Of a stretch of 64,000 nt of DNA, positions 11,245 through 22,778 are shown in pieces. The notes beneath the pieces were generated by a model. The model saw nothing but the letters and a program-made list of their open reading frames with translations. It ran no database searches and was not told where the DNA came from. Source of the stretch: Pestalotiopsis fici W106-1 (taxonomy: Eukaryota; Ascomycota; Sordariomycetes; Amphisphaeriales; Sporocadaceae); the NCBI RefSeq assembly GCF_000516985.1, contig NW_006917094.1, positions 2,418,001 to 2,482,000 of the forward strand, in the 5' to 3' direction. Position numbers and translations under genes: made by a program. How positions within the stretch are numbered: the stretch's first letter is position 1; the number at the start of each line of letters is the position of its first letter.

Positions 11245-12509
11245 ATGTCCGTTCCTACCCTTAACTACAACAGTTTCATCCAAGGCACTGCCGAGGAGCG
11301 GGTTCAATTTGCCCGTGACCTTCTAAGCAGTTTTGAGAGAACCGGGTTCGCAAAGCTGAGCAATCATACATTCAGTGATTCTCAACTACAGGAGTTGTTT
11401 CACTGGGTACGTCACTGTTATATAAGGTCTTCAGTCGTCCTTCTAATGTAGCTGACCGAAACTAGGGACAACGGTTTTTCAACCAGCCTTTAGAGGCCAA
11501 GAACGAGATTCCCAATGAACTTGGTCCAAAACCAATGCGCGGCTACACGCCTTGGAGAGTGGAAGAAGTTGGGAAGCTACATCACGATGAGGCTGTCCGT
11601 ATGCTCACTGATTCAAAGGTATAGCTTTCCTTTTTTTTTTTGAGCTCTCCTTTTCTTTCGAGCTTTCTTCTTCTTCTTCTTTTTTTTCCCAGTTTTTTAT
11701 CTACCTAATTACTTAACTGTGATATTTTACAGGAGCATTTCGACCAGGGTCCTACTGACGACAAAGAGTTCCCTAACCAATGGCCCAGTGCTCATGGCCT
11801 ATCCGGTTTTCGCCCTTTCATGGAAAGCTTCTACGAGCAGTGCAATGATGTCTGTCTTACCTTGATGGCGGCCCTCGAGGTTGCCTGGGGAATTGACGAC
11901 GGTTCGCTCGTCGCTCGATGCAGCCCCAGCGCCACGGATCTGCGACTCACGCACTATCCGGAGATTGAGGTCAATGAGCTGCAAACGGGGCGCAACACTC
12001 GCATCGCACCGCATACGGATTTCGGTCCCGTCACGTTGCTGTTCCAGGATAGCACGGGAGGTCTGGAAATTGAGGACCGATCCAATACTACGGGCAACCC
12101 TTTCGTCCCCCTGCCTCCAACCGACACGACTGAAATGATCATCAACGTGGGCGACACATTGACCCGCTGGACCAATGGAAGAATCACCGGGGGCGTTCAT
12201 CAAGTGAGTGTCCCCGAAGCCTTCAAGGATGAGAGTGGGATGATCGTTCCATCTCGCATGTCAATGGCGTATCTTTTCAAAGCGGCACGCGACACTTCTG
12301 TTGGGCCACTGCCCAAATTCGTCTCCCAAGATGAACCGGCAATCTTTCCCGACATCACTGCTCTTGAGTTTCAGCGATGGAGAAACAGCATCGTCTACAA
12401 CCTCGACAAGAAAGAAGATGGCGACAAATTTCAGGGTGTCAAGTCAAAGGCGTCTCCCATCATTAAGCCAACGATCAACGTCCAGGAGGCCCAGGCCGTG
12501 ACCGCCTAA
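11245..12509 (+). CDS. 2-oxoglutarate/Fe(II)-dependent dioxygenase
   Basis: Isopenicillin N synthase-like oxygenase (DIOX_N plus 2OG-FeII_Oxy), 363 residues, likely cytosolic. Exons are 11245-11406, 11466-11618 and 11733-12509, all joined in phase 0; intron 2 (11619-11732) is very pyrimidine-rich. The Fe(II) triad is visible: H199 and D201 in HTDFG, and H261 in GGVHQV. The 2-oxoglutarate-binding Arg/Ser pair is R280 and S282 in SRMSM. The N-terminal half has the family's FFNQPLEAKNEI stretch and GYTPW. Such enzymes hydroxylate, desaturate or cyclise small molecules. It is divergent from the MFS transporter 2.3 kb away and within 13 kb of two methyltransferases. The substrate is unknown. All catalytic residues are intact. 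Confidence 0.92.
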
Positions 12510-13821
12510 ATGGTGTATGAATACACATAATTATGACAGAGTTGAACTATTTGAAGCAGACAGCAACACTCCGGTTCTACTATGAATTTATGATTACCAT
12601 TTTTCAATATAATTCCAGTAAACTTGGACTTGACAAGTCGGCCTTGGCATTTATTTTATTAATAATCACCATAATGCGTGCCCTTATTCGAGAGACTGCT
12701 CCCTTCGTAGCGTGTTCGTATTGCCCGAGTACATGATGATCAACAACAATGGACCGTTTTCTGTAGAAGGCTACATTTCAATACAGCGGCAGATCAACGG
12801 GGCTAAGAATGGTGTACAAGGCATGTCCGCGCAGCAAGGCTACAGCCCGGTAGGCGTATCATGGCCCATCTTACACTACGCATCTTCAATCTCGATATAC
12901 AGCGAAAGAGTGGCTTGGAGCTGCATGGAAGCTCAACATACTGACTCATCTAGGTTCAGGTAAAGCTGCAGATGCTCTTTGAAAGAAGGCAATGGCTTCT
13001 CGATTTTGAGAGTAAATATAGCGCAAAATCTCACTCAATGGTAGAGATATGTGGTCTAGAATATCTATCTAATTCTGGCATTTCGGCACCCCTGTACCTG
13101 CCGCAAGTGCAGCGAATATAGACGAGGGTTTATTAGGATCAGACGAACACAACTGGAAAATGCATAAAAGAATAATCCGTCGTGGTTTCTACATTTCGGC
13201 TTCGGATGGCAATGGTGGAATTGTGCGATCCGGTGTAGAGAATTACGAGGCTGGTCTATTGTCATTCCATAACTTGATCTGGTTGCATTGGCTGCATATA
13301 CCACGCACTTTATCCCTGCCGTGCAAATGTAGATTGAAGCAAGCAAGCCGGGCGTAGATACCCATGCTCGAGGATCGCATGCAACCTCCACACCCGAGAG
13401 CCTTGTCGGAGAGGGGTATTATCTACAGCTTGGCGGGGTACAGGAGGCTTTATCTTCGTGAGCCCTGACGAGTAGCAGCGAACCTGTACCCGCCGGGGCC
13501 CCATTCCAGCGTACTGCCACATTGCACTTCGCCAATCGCAAGCCGAACAGATATTGCGGATCTGGCCCATGACAGCCATTGCTTCCTGCTTGTGTTGCAC
13601 TCTGCCTTATGCCATTGTGTGGCGCAAATTAATGAGTTGTCATGGAGCCTGACAGCGACACAAGGCTTTTGTTCCTCTGAAAATGCCAAAGTCGAGCGTC
13701 ATACCATGATACTGCTCCTGAATTCTTCACCAGCGAATCGGTCTCGTGCTTTTGAAAGCCCACGCAGTCCTTCTACCCTCATTTTTGCAGGGACTTGGGA
13801 GATATCCATTCATTGCCCACG
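12510..13821. other. Intergenic, HET gene upstream region
   Basis: 1.3 kb with short chance frames only (13065-13391 minus, 13310-13600 minus, and others). No domain or RNA signal is recognised. Confidence 0.5.
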
Positions 13822-15823
13822 ATGAGGCTGATCGACGCCAAGCGCATGATTGACAGAGATGAAATCCTCCTTGTAGACAAGACCAAGCTTCACGAAGAGC
13901 CATATGCCATTCTCTCGCACACATGGGGTCGACAAGATCTTGTCTGGAAACCAGACGGCACGCAGGTTCGCGGCGCCTGGGGTCACGACGACGATGAGAT
14001 CCTTTTTGCGGACATTGGTGAGGATGACACCAAACAACTCAAGCCCGATGCGTGGAAGAAGATCCTGAAAGCCTGTGAAGTAGCACAGGATCAGAAGTGC
14101 GATTATCTCTGGGTGGATACTTGTTGTATCAACCAACAGAATCCGGCAGAGGTAGTCGATAGCATCAATGCAATGTTTTATTGGTACCAGCAGTCGAAAG
14201 TTTGCCTCGCGTACTTGGCTGATCTTGAAGCCGAATCTGTACGAGGGCAGGGAGAAGAAGAACTGAAGGCCTGCCGTTGGTTTGGCAGGGGTTGGACGCT
14301 ACAGGAATTGATAGCTCCCAAGAAGGTTGAATTCTACAACGAAAATTGGAAGAATATTGGATCCAGAACCATGCTTTCCGATATTTTGAGCCAGATCACT
14401 GGTATTAATTGGAGAGTTTTGACTGGGGATAAATCTTATCTGTCTTTCACGGTTGCCGAAAGGATGAAGTGGGCAGCTCAGAGGAAGACGACCCGACCAG
14501 AAGACCGCGCATATAGTCTTCTCGGCCTGTTCGACGTTCACATGAGTAAGCTCTACGGTGTTGGGGGGGGAAAAGGCATTCCAGGCACTACAGATGAAGA
14601 TCATTCGCTACACGACGGACATGACCGTATTCGCCTGGAACCCCAGCAAGAGCCCCGACAAAAGTCCTGACGGCAGCACGCAGGGGAGCAATCCATTCTG
14701 CAGCATGCTTGCAGATTCGCCAGATCAATTCGAAAACAGTCCCGAGATGAAGAGCATGGAGGTCGAAGGGCACTTCTCTATCACAAACAAGGGGGTTCTG
14801 CTGGATGCCTCGACGTTGAGAATTGTCCCAAAGGATAAACAGGCATCCGAGTCAGCCCTGGTGCTTTTGATAGGATTCATCGATGACATGGATCACATCA
14901 AATGTTATGGAGTCTGTCTCCAAAAAATTGGCAGTGCCAACTACGCTCGCTTTAGGACACAGGATCTAGCCAGCTTCAAGGAAGACAAGAGTTCCTACAA
15001 GTTGAAGCCGGTGCCTCGCCATCAAGGCTACATAACAATTTCGCCTCAAGACGCCGTCCTTGCCTTCGATAGATCGCACAGGAAGGCGATCAATGTGCCA
15101 GAGAAGTTCAGCTCCAAATCGTCCAGTACAATATGGAGCATAAAGGTTTTGGATCGTGTACCAGAACGCATCTGGGACTACCAGAATGGCTTATTCTTCC
15201 GTGTCGCTTACGGACATAGAGATGTCGTCAGGGCTGCGTATATGGTCTTGAGTCTCCTTGATCAGCAAGTCAGATTTGCTGTCTTGTTTCACCAATATGG
15301 AGGCAAAGACAAAGTCGTCATTCTGGACGACAAAAACGACAAGTGGTCAACAATCAAGCCCATCTTCGGACCTAATCAAAGATTTGACTCGGTGAAGTGG
15401 GATGATCTGATGATTGATCTTGCAGTTCAAAGCGAATATCTTGATGTGGTAGCTCAGGTTAGTAATCGTTGTTGTGTCATCCCCTATCGGCATGTATCTA
15501 GATTGGAATCTTAGAGACAACGTTAATTGGGTGCTGCTTTGCTCTTGAACACAACCTGGAAAAGGCAATTACTAACAGCTGTCATTGAATAGGGTCGTTC
15601 CTACCGTGTCTCGGCGTCTTTAGACAACGTGGAAGGCAAACTTCAGATGACACGTTTGAAACTTGACGTTGCACCTGATGCCTACCATCAGATTGAGCGT
15701 TTGGAGCAGAGGCTGAGAGACTTGGAGAACCGGCTCGAAGGGGTAAAAGAAAAGAGGGACCGAGCTAGTGATGATGCCGGGGTGGATGAAGGGGCATCAA
15801 AGAAACACAAGAGTGTCAGATAG
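13822..15823 (+). pseudogene. HET-domain protein gene with a frameshift in a G8 run
   Basis: Heterokaryon-incompatibility (HET) domain gene. ATG 13822 opens a frame with HET blocks AILSHTWG (residues ~29-36), LWVDTCCINQQNP and GRGWTLQELIAP, then the conserved RPEDRAYSLLGLFDVHM. At the G8 run 14563-14570 the frame goes out of register and would stop at 14670, giving a 282-residue protein. The expected continuation (GGEKAFQALQ) lies in the adjacent frame and runs on to 15457. Intron 15458-15592 then leads to a last exon, 15593-15823, with a basic coiled-coil-like C-terminus. With one G fewer the product would be about 621 residues. HET proteins trigger incompatibility cell death when non-self partners meet. 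The break may be a true null allele or a homopolymer sequencing error. Confidence 0.8.
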
Positions 15824-16487
15824 GTAGGAATGTTATGCGCCACAGTGACTGGTTCACCCGAAGGGTGATATGACGGGAAGGGCTTATTAAGTCTGTTTGT
15901 TCACACATTCTTTTCGTAAATGTAGACCGTCTTTAATTTTACTCTTTATTTTGGATACTGGTCGTATCAGACTGTGCACAGAGAACATTCTGGTCCCAGT
16001 GTGCCTAAACCATTGCTTGCCGCGTGTAGAATTAGTTTCTTGTTACCAACGAATCACCCTTGACAGCTTCATCCCAGATCGATTGGTGGCACAGCTGAAC
16101 TATCAAACTTCTTTATACAACATTGAGTACCTAGTAGTGTTGTTGACTCAAGCCCTTGAAAGGATTACTGAGTCCGCATTTTCCCAAGAGTTCTTGGATA
16201 ATCGCTGTGTACTGACGCCTCGCTCATTTCTTGGTGAATTCCTGCGTGTATGACAATTTGCTTCATACCACCTCCAATTCTACTGTCGTATTAGGCTGAA
16301 GTCATAAATGCTCTTTCTCATGTGCGAGAGCATTTACTTAAAACCCTGCAATTTGAACATGTCACAACGTCCAGCTGCTCTGAAAGCCAAAATGACTGGT
16401 AAAATAAGATAAACCAAAACAAGACCTGGGTTGCCGAATACTCAATACCTTGTATGCATTCCTTGAGGCTGAGATAGAAAAAACAAG
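15824..16487. other. Intergenic, convergent 3' ends
   Basis: Spacer between the HET gene and the phosphatase stop codon. The 118-codon frame 15897-16253 has no recognisable motif and is not called. Confidence 0.5.
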
Positions 16488-17510
16488 CTATGACGATTTT
16501 ATATCTATAGCATCTACAGGCGGGATTCTTTTGGCCTTGATAAAAAGAGGAACTAAAACACTCTCGCTCACGCGAAACTTAGGGGCGCCAACAACCGCAA
16601 GTATGGCCGATATTGCGTACGAATGTGTTGTCAGTGATATGAATTGGGCGTCGTCGTGTTCGAAAATATCCTCCAAAAGTGATCGCTTTCTCTCTATATG
16701 TTGCGCTTCGGTTTCAGGCGCTTCGTTTGCCTTCCAGAGATTATCATTTTCAGTGAACCCAGGTTCAATGATATAATTGGGGTAGTGCTTTTCAATCCAT
16801 GAACGTGATCTGCGCTTATCACAAGTATGATTTGTCAATCTTTCTCTCAGAGCCTCCTTCACGATCGGATGTAGCTCAGAGTTCTGTTGCGCCATTACAG
16901 GTTCGTAGACAAGTTTAGTCGTTTCGAGACATCTAGCCAAAGGACTGGTGTATATTGATTGTGGCAACGGCATTTCATCGATCTTCGTTACCTTCATCCA
17001 AGTCTCGGCCAGCTCTTTGGCTTGAGCGATTCCATCTTCTACAAGAAGCGCATCAACCCACATGAGTTTACCGTCGTGTGTGAGACTGGTGTCTTTGAGG
17101 TTGACCTCGTCGGGCCGGGCACCATCGAGCATGGAGAACTTGGTCTGGGAGCAGATGAGCCAGGACTCACAAAATGGACAGAACATTTCTTAACTTACTC
17201 TCCAAGCCTCCGATCCTACCGCCTCCATTACTACATTGTGCACCCCAATACCGTGCCGTATCAAATAGAACAGCTTGTAAGATACACCGTCGCCACATGT
17301 TTCGTTTAAGTTCTTGACATGTTCTGCGAATCGAGCCCATTGGGGTCGGTTTGTGAATGTCGCAGGCTCTTCGTCAACAGGACCATAGTCTTGCGTTAAT
17401 ATTCCTAGCTGTGGTTGCGTAATTATTTTACCTCCTTGGTATTTCTTCGCTTCTTCCTCATATTTGATGAAGAAATCCGGCACAAATAAGAATTTGTACT
17501 TTGGCGCCAT
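16488..17510 (-). CDS. Histidine phosphatase superfamily protein (phosphoglycerate mutase-like)
   Basis: Protein of 322 residues in two exons, 17510-17199 and 17144-16488, joined in phase 0 across a 54-nt GT-AG intron. The catalytic RHG is at residues 85-87 (FYLIRHGIGVHN), the branch-1 signature. Further on, SPLARCLETTKLVYEPV gives the second conserved Arg, ALRERL the Glu/Arg region, and LTTHSYAI the second catalytic His. This layout matches fungal PMU1-like and related broad-specificity phosphatases rather than glycolytic phosphoglycerate mutase, which has a different core. No signal peptide is seen, so it is probably cytosolic. The substrate is unknown; a phosphomonoester is the expectation for the family. 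Confidence 0.88.
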
Positions 17511-20500
17511 CTTGGTTTCAGGGCAAATCGCAATGCCCGTGGTTGTACGTCCAGTGATTGATGCTACGACCCAGTGTTGTCTAAACGACTGCCTAGTCGA
17601 TCGCAGAAGCCTAACGAGGCCTTGGATAAGCTAGTTAAATAATCCCCACATGAGAAGAATATGCTCCTAAGAAGCGTAATGTGTCGTGGGCCAGAAATCG
17701 CCACCTAGATTGAACATTCCTCCCCAAGAATGAAAAGTCGTTGTTTGTTGGTAGGGTAATTCGAGCCTTACGAAAAGGGTATCTTGATTGTCGCTAAGAC
17801 GATTCCAGCATAATCAGAGTCGCTTCATGCGCGTCCAGACTCTCTGCGCAATCTAAACACGTACCACTTCGACGAAGGAAGTCGTTTTGATGTAGGTTTT
17901 GGTGAAGAATAATGAAGGGCGCAAGGTTGGTGATACGTTTTGGAGGGGAGAGCTGAAGTGATGTAGCCTAAGGCTCCTTCGTGAGGTACACAGTAGCTCG
18001 TACGTATGTAAGGAAAGGCTAGACCCCCCGCTTCATAAATGCATAGCCACATTGCTGCTTGGAAGAATAAAAACGACAAGGGTCTGGCTTATTAGCGTGG
18101 CCCGTGACACCGACCTGGGTGCTTTCGTCGTAGGTATGACACATCCCCGTGAGTATGTAGGCTACCCTTGGGATCAGAATGTAATAACCCATCAAAAGTC
18201 CTAACAGCGAAGGGTGGTGTGTGGCAGTGAGGACCAATGTACACTTTCGGTCAGAAAAAGCCTGCCTGTTCCAACGATTCTTTGGTAAGGCTGACAATCT
18301 CAGCCCCGTCAATCCACGGGTGAGGGCCACCTGCCAACAAGGACGCCTTCCGCTGCGTGGTCACGGCCAACGTCAGGACTCAGTACGCTCGACGCAGCCA
18401 TCGTCGAGCCCACCGTCCCGTGTGTTGGTCGTTTAGAGAGATGTTATTGACGACATGAGATCCTAACCCGCTATGTCGAGCAGGTGATATCTGCGAACGA
18501 TACATTCTATTACAAGTAGCCTCCGATAATTAGAGAGAAGGGAGCTGCTGGTGGTGGTGGAGGAGGAATGATGGCAGATACTTGAGCCATTCATTCCCTT
18601 CATAGCTGCGCAACAATAATATTATACAAAGAGTCGCATCGCGCGATGTCCTCCTCCAAAATTTTAATTAAAAACAGATAAAATAGTTTATCAAAAACAC
18701 AATCAAAGTATCGATCGGATAGAAAGTCACCATTCTCCATGCCTTTCGCTGTCTGACCCACGGCCCATTACAATCACGTCAAGCGCAACTGCCGCTAGAC
18801 TGGCGACATCGATCTAGCGTGGCCATGCCAAATATATTCCATGCCGACAAATCGGGCAATTTTCAATAGATAGTATACAGCTGTGACAGTGAAATAGGCA
18901 GGCACGCCTGCTCTCCAGTCGTGAGAGGACATCGTAATGTCAGTACAATAAGCCCGCGTCGTGTTTTAGGCTGTCGCGTGGAGGACAGTGAGGTTGCGAT
19001 GCAGAGGTTTGTCCATTCCTCTGTGCTTTTGATAGCATTTCACTCCGTATCCTTCTTTTCTACAGATAACAGTCAGTCGTTCTGGGCAAGGACAGATATA
19101 TAAACTTCGAGCTTACATGGCTGCGCCCTAAATTTCGAGACCTCGGCCCGTCAGACTCACTTATGTCTCATGTACGTACTGGCAGATTGGCTACTAGCAA
19201 CTAGATGCCGTGATTTTCTGCAGCTTGAAAGTAGAGGATGTTTTTCCTGCATGACATGCCAGCAATCACTGTCGTATGAAGCTCCTTCATGCATCAAATC
19301 GAGACCTAAAAGACATGCAATGTAGCACACTCTCTCGCGCGCGGGGCATATTTACAGAGAGTAGTGCGCATTGCGATAGGATGGAGCGGGGCAGTCTCGC
19401 GAGTCATAGTCGCAATATGTCCTCCTATACGGAATATTCTCCTCAGGCCACGAGTGATCGTATCAAAACAACTAGGTAGTGTATACTCGGCCGATTTACC
19501 ACGACTACCCTTGTCTGCAATCATGGGCGCGATTGACACGTGGTTTGTGGTAATCGACATCCCTCGGTTGACATGACAATGCCCGAATTGGTGGGTTGTC
19601 CAAATCGTCGTGAGCCGCTCTAAGTCAAATTCATATACAGAGTAGGAGGCTTGTGGAGGTCGTCCTGCCATGGCCCGTACATATGTTCATAGATAATTGA
19701 TGCTCCTCCCTTTTCCCCCTCCCCTCCTCTCTATTGGCAATTCCTTTTTTTAACATGGAAGATCCCCATGTATGCATGCACGCTCTAATGTTCCAGAATT
19801 TAAATTGTTCCTCAGAAACATGCTCTCGTCATCAAAGCGCAATCCCCTCGCGGTCCATTGGTGGCCAGCGAATTGTCGTGTTGCACTACATTTGGAAAAA
19901 GAAAAGCACCATTCACACTTCCACTCAGGCCTTCAACAGAATTGAGTCATGCCATTAGGAGACAATGGTTTATACTTGCTTTCTCTCTCTGCCTTATTAT
20001 CACACACAAGAAGGATTCCGAGTACGATCAGTACCTATGTTCTCAAATTGAAAGGTTGCTTCGGCATTGGATAAGGTGTTTGACCAGGATTTCGGGGAAT
20101 TAAATGCATCATGCTTGCTTTTTCCTTTCCTTTTTATAAGCTGCTAATGCGATGTTACTGTGCCTTCTCTCCATTCGGCAACTTGTATCGACAAGATGCA
20201 CCCAAGGCCATTTTCTGATTGAAAAGGATACAATCACAATTGCCCATGCGCTGCTCAACCTGCACATAAAGAAGGGTAAAGCCCCTTTACCCCTGATAAG
20301 GGGCTCTTCTGCTGTCTTGGATATATTGTACGTCTCGACCGCCCACAGATGGCCCATGGGGAAAGCATCTGGCGCTGAAGATTCATGATTTGGGTTCAGG
20401 TCACAGGAGCAAAGTGTCTTACATGCCCCCATGTTCTGCTTCTTTTTTGGCTTCTCGCTTAGAAAAATAAGTTCGATACAATATTCTCGGAACCCACGTT

Positions 20501-20719
20501 TTACATTACACCACATGTATGGAAAGACCAGAGTAGATATGGAGGTGATCCTCCCCAGTGTACTTCTGCGAACCATATCGACAGTCGTCAAGGCGACAAG
20601 AATTGCCAGTTCCTGGCAAATATGAAGAGCCCACAGGCGTTGTCGCTGTGAATTACTTTGCACAATCATTTCAGTCCATCGAATCGGTACAAAGAAATCT
20701 TTCGACCACGGCCGTGGAT
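17511..20719. other. 3.2 kb gene-poor intergenic region
   Basis: Divergent-promoter spacer between the phosphatase and the RING gene. It holds a purine-rich GGTGGTGG tract near 18550 and overlapping hairpins near 20274-20305. Only short frames without motifs are present; the longest, 20109-20735 minus, has no domain and overlaps the RING gene start. Confidence 0.5.
20274..20305. repeat. Overlapping short inverted repeats
   Basis: GGGTAAAG (20274-20281) pairs with CTTTACCC (20285-20292). AGCCCC (20280-20285) pairs with GGGGCT (20300-20305). The two hairpins share bases and would compete. Both are perfect but short. Confidence 0.5.
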
Positions 20720-22043
20720 ATGCTATTTGAATCAACCCTGGGCATGCTGAGCCCGGAACCTCCTCCTGATAACGAACCCGTCAGACGGCCCGTGGAGAGG
20801 ATCAAGAAGACGTTGCGGAAATACACGAGCAAACTCCAACTCCGCCGAGCCTCTGCCAGCACGGACGAACCAGCCTGGGACTCCGTGTTTGCAGACGATG
20901 CCTCGGACCCCCCAAGATACAGCCGGTTGCGCATGCTGGATGATTACAGGTGGCCCGTCTGCGAGCCCCTCGAGGTCCTGGTGCTCAGCAACGAGCACTC
21001 GTCCACGCCGAGACGCTTCAGCTGCCAAGTGATGACGATACCAACCCGTGCTGCCGCTGCAGCGTCCTCCTCCCTGTCCTCCTCTTGCCTCGACGACAGG
21101 GAAGAAAGTCTTGACAGGCTCATCACCTTGCCTTGCGGCCACATCTACCACCCGGCCTGCCTGCAGAGCGAGCTGCGACGACACGCCTATGCCCGCTGCC
21201 CGCGTTGCCAGCACACATTACACTATCGACTGTGCCACCACCGGGTGCACATTCCATATTTCGCGCCGGGAACCGCGATCCATCCAGACGAGCTAGACGG
21301 CGCATGCCGATGCTGCGCACCTTTTCCTTTTATGCAGCACGTCATGGCAGAAAGGGGAGAAGGCGCTCAAAGTGGTGACGGGATGCTCAGTGCGATCCTT
21401 TCTTCAACAACCACCAAAGACAAGGATCATGGGCACAATAATAACAACAACAACAACGGCCACAAAGGGCAACAGCCATCAGCCGACGTCGGCGGCTTCT
21501 CCGTCTCCAAGGACGAGGACGCCGGCGCCGCCGACTTTGGCTGGCACTGGTGGGCGCTGAGCGTGTTCGAGGGCGGCGCCGAGCGGTTCCTGGCGGAGCG
21601 GGCGGCACTGCAACGGCGGCTGCTGAGGGTGTGCGCCGGGGGCCACGAGCGGGAAAGGCGAGTCGCCGTACTAATCCTCGACACACTCTGGTTGGTATAC
21701 GCGCACTTGCGGGCGCACAAGGGCCTCGAATGGCCGCACGCGCTGCGTCTCGTCGGCCCCATTGCCTACGAGGAGGCCGCCGCCTCGTGCTGCAGGACAG
21801 CCGAGCAGCGTGGCGTTGACGTTTGGGCCGGCCTGTTGGATATGATGGTTGAGCGAATGCACGTAAGTCTCCCCCCCAAAAAAACAAATCTCAGATAGCC
21901 CCGCGGAAACAACAAGAGGCTGACAGTTTCTGCCACACAAGGCATTCCACCTCCGCGGCGCCACGCTGTGGCAGCCCTACGAGCTCATACCCTTTCAACC
22001 CTATTATCCCATGGTGGAAGACTTGACAGATGGCGCTGTCTGA
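20720..22043 (+). CDS. RING-type zinc-finger protein, first zinc half atypical
   Basis: Exon 1 is 20720-21862 and exon 2 is 21942-22043, with GT-AG intron 21863-21941; the product is about 414 residues. The open frame extends upstream to 20558, but that codon is GTG, so the first ATG (20720) is used. The clear feature is the second half of a RING-H2 finger: PCGHIYHPACL followed ~12 residues later by CPRC, at about residues 137-160. The usual first Cys-x2-Cys is missing in this frame. A His/Asn-rich low-complexity stretch with seven Asn follows (around nt 21435-21460). The rest is helical and W-rich, ending in PYELIPFQPYYPMVED. RING proteins are mostly E3 ubiquitin ligases; activity here is uncertain given the incomplete finger. 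Confidence 0.72.
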
Positions 22044-22778
22044 AGACTCATCCAAGGAAGACTAGAATTTGCCCAAAAAAATGTGTTCATGGTGATGCAT
22101 ATTGCTCTTCTCGTCTTGTTTTTGGTAAGACAAAAGGTTCGAACGTTGATGCTGTTCAAATGGTCCCCACATTCTTTTCAAAAGTATAGATACCCTAATA
22201 GCGTCTTGAATTTCGAAATGTTTGTACGTCGTCAGTCTTTTGCCTGGATATTGAACTTCCTGCTCGAGATCGGAACCTACCGTTACTTTTGAGTCGAGCG
22301 ACAGTGTGTACCAGCTGGTCTTTACATGCCACGGCTCAGTGGTTTCTTCGATGGGTGGCCTTCAATCAATTTGTGATGGTTTGTTTCCAAGATGGTCGCT
22401 GAGGCGATTAGCTTTACATCTGTTGACCAGCGGTCGACGGGGGCACGGTATCAAGCATGAATACGTTATTGTAGATATTGGTACAAATCAAAATCAATAC
22501 GCTGTCCCATTTTTTGACCTGGAACTATGTCTATACCTACAAGGAAGGGTATCGTATCTGGACTTGTTTCCATCCCGTTCCGACCGCCGCATTTGAACTC
22601 CTATTCAGATGTATGACGCCAAGCCTTTCTTGCTGAGAAATCAAGGCACGCTAGATTTATTGTCTTCGTACTCGATATAATTCTGAATTGGTGCAAACAT
22701 GCATAGACTGCTCGGATAAATTTGCATGTCTGTTCATTGCCCTCTGCTGGTGGAGGTGCGCAAAGTGTTTCATGGCTC
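22044..22778. other. Intergenic, convergent 3' ends
   Basis: Spacer between the RING gene and the carrier stop codon. The 96-codon frame at 22306-22596 has no motif. Confidence 0.5.

Noticed and set aside
20109..20735. 208-codon minus-strand frame
   Set aside because: No motif, and it overlaps the RING gene start antisense; best read as a chance long frame.
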